Shown here: one piece after another, positions 55,524-56,068 of the stretch
How positions within the stretch are numbered: position 1 is the first letter of the stretch
Layout of the letters: each line of letters opens with the position of its first letter
Made by a program: the position numbers and the translations under genes
The notes under the pieces: model-generated
Database searches by the model: none
Told to the model about the DNA's origin: nothing
Seen by the model: only the letters and a program-made list of their open reading frames with translations
Assembly (NCBI GenBank): GCA_028868545.1
Contig: JAGWUF010000012.1
Coordinates: forward strand, 1-56,068
Length of the DNA stretch: 56,068 nt
Direction: 5' to 3'
Source: Lysobacteraceae bacterium
Lineage (GTDB): Bacteria; Pseudomonadota; Gammaproteobacteria; Xanthomonadales; Xanthomonadaceae

Positions 55524-56068
55524 ATGAAAATCCTCGTCGCCTACAAGCGCGTGGTGGACTTCAACGTCCGCATCCAGGTCAAGCCGGACGGTTCCGGCGT
55601 GGTCACCGACGGCGTCAAACTGTCGCCCAACCCGTTCGACGACATCGCGCTGGAAGAAGCACTGCGCCTGCGCGACGCCGGCATCGCCACCGAGGTGGTG
55701 GTGGCCACGATGGCCCCCGCCGATGCCCAGCCGCATTTGCGCAATGGCCTGGCAATGGGTGCCAACCGCGCCATCCACGTCGTTTGCGACACCGCCATCC
55801 AGCCGCTGACCGCCGCCCGCGCCCTGCTCAAGCTGATCGAAAAGGAACAGCCGGACCTGGTGCTGCTGGGCAAGCAGGCGATCGACGACGACGCCAACCA
55901 GACCGGCCAAATGCTCGCCACCCTGTGGGGCCGCCCGCAGGCCACCTTCGCCAGCAAGCTGAGCATCGCCGATGGCAAAGCCACGGTGGTGCGCGAAGTC
56001 GATGCCGGACTGGAAACGCTGGAAGTGGACTTGCCGGCGGTGGTCACCGCCGACCTGCGCTTGAACGA
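55524..56068 (+). CDS. etfB: Electron transfer flavoprotein beta subunit (partial, 3' end off the right edge)
   Basis: 181 complete codons are visible: MKILVAYKRVVDFNVRIQVK, SPNPFDDIALEEALRLRD and the AMP-binding DLVLLGKQAIDDDANQTGQMLATLWG. EtfAB carries electrons from acyl-CoA and other dehydrogenases to ETF-quinone oxidoreductase. etfA should follow outside the window. AGGA lies 11 nt before ATG 55524; a TAAAAT -10-like box at 55465-55470 lies in the gap, but no good -35 matches it. Confidence 0.95.
   Translation, partial: MKILVAYKRVVDFNVRIQVKPDGSGVVTDGVKLSPNPFDDIALEEALRLRDAGIATEVVVATMAPADAQPHLRNGLAMGANRAIHVVCDTAIQPLTAARALLKLIEKEQPDLVLLGKQAIDDDANQTGQMLATLWGRPQATFASKLSIADGKATVVREVDAGLETLEVDLPAVVTADLRLN

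Overview
The window is dense, GC-rich bacterial chromosome (about 56 kb, roughly 55 genes, mostly short gaps and many ATGA-type overlaps). Gene content and order point to a gammaproteobacterium of the Xanthomonas/Lysobacter lineage. The evidence is the yicC-gmk-rpoZ-spoT-ridA-recG run, rph-rdgB-hemW, pepP-ygfB beside zapA-6S RNA-fau, an ilvC-ilvG-ilvM-ilvA-leuA-leuB run facing leuCD, a BigR-type sulfide regulator, and REP-like palindromes between genes. This lineage call is inference from synteny and protein character; no marker gene such as 16S rRNA is present. I saw no tRNA, rRNA, CRISPR array, insertion sequence or phage gene, so this is mostly core genome.

Layout. 1-3130: a sulfide module on the minus strand (sulfide:quinone oxidoreductase, small DUF2892 membrane protein, RND adaptor lipoprotein cut by the window edge), divergent from a BigR-like thiol-switch repressor. 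3134-9951 (minus): yicC, gmk, rpoZ, spoT, ridA, recG. 10017-16586 (plus): rph, rdgB, hemW, a DUF1631 protein overlapping a PilZ protein, and pepQ. 16627-18501 (minus): pepP and ygfB. 18665-23482 (plus): a PAS-GGDEF-EAL protein, a small coiled-coil protein, zapA, 6S RNA, fau, an EVE-domain protein and rpiA. 23492-34721: branched-chain amino acid synthesis, with ilvD on the minus strand, then a leader-peptide attenuator and ilvC-ilvG-ilvM-ilvA-leuA-leuB on the plus strand, facing leuD-leuC on the minus strand. 34829-38569 (plus): LysR and TetR regulators, a Pcm-like methyltransferase and tolC. 38574-44392: lipid A/LPS genes (waaA, two LpxL-type acyltransferases, O-antigen ligase-like protein, glycosyltransferase, small zinc-finger protein). 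44452-46463 (minus): pirin, YceI and RutE-type nitroreductase. 46581-50320: an ELM1-family protein converging on glnE. 50498-53775 (minus): a Tat-lipoprotein amine oxidase and a PYROXD2-like oxidoreductase. 54005-55352 (minus): the two subunits of a 3-oxoacid CoA-transferase, divergent from etfB, which runs off the right edge.

The most interesting signals are regulatory. (i) A near-perfect 24-bp inverted repeat sits exactly across two overlapping divergent promoters between sqr and bigR. (ii) A complete ilv attenuator lies at 25444-25654: a leader peptide with seven consecutive Ile/Leu/Val codons, a terminator, and a duplicated arm able to form the antiterminator. (iii) The threonine deaminase in that operon stays open through a roughly 160-bp palindromic repeat and ends in an ATGA overlap with leuA, and a 17-codon mini-ORF bridges ilvM and ilvA in the same overlapping way. 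Other points of note are a perfect 15-bp inverted repeat at the tail-to-tail junction of the two acyltransferases, a (CG)9 tract inside the O-antigen ligase gene, and a 14-bp palindrome upstream of the ELM1 gene.

Only two stretches over about 270 bases lack a conventional gene: 21418-21690 (6S RNA) and 25334-25697 (ilv leader/attenuator). The 53776-54004 gap holds palindromes only.
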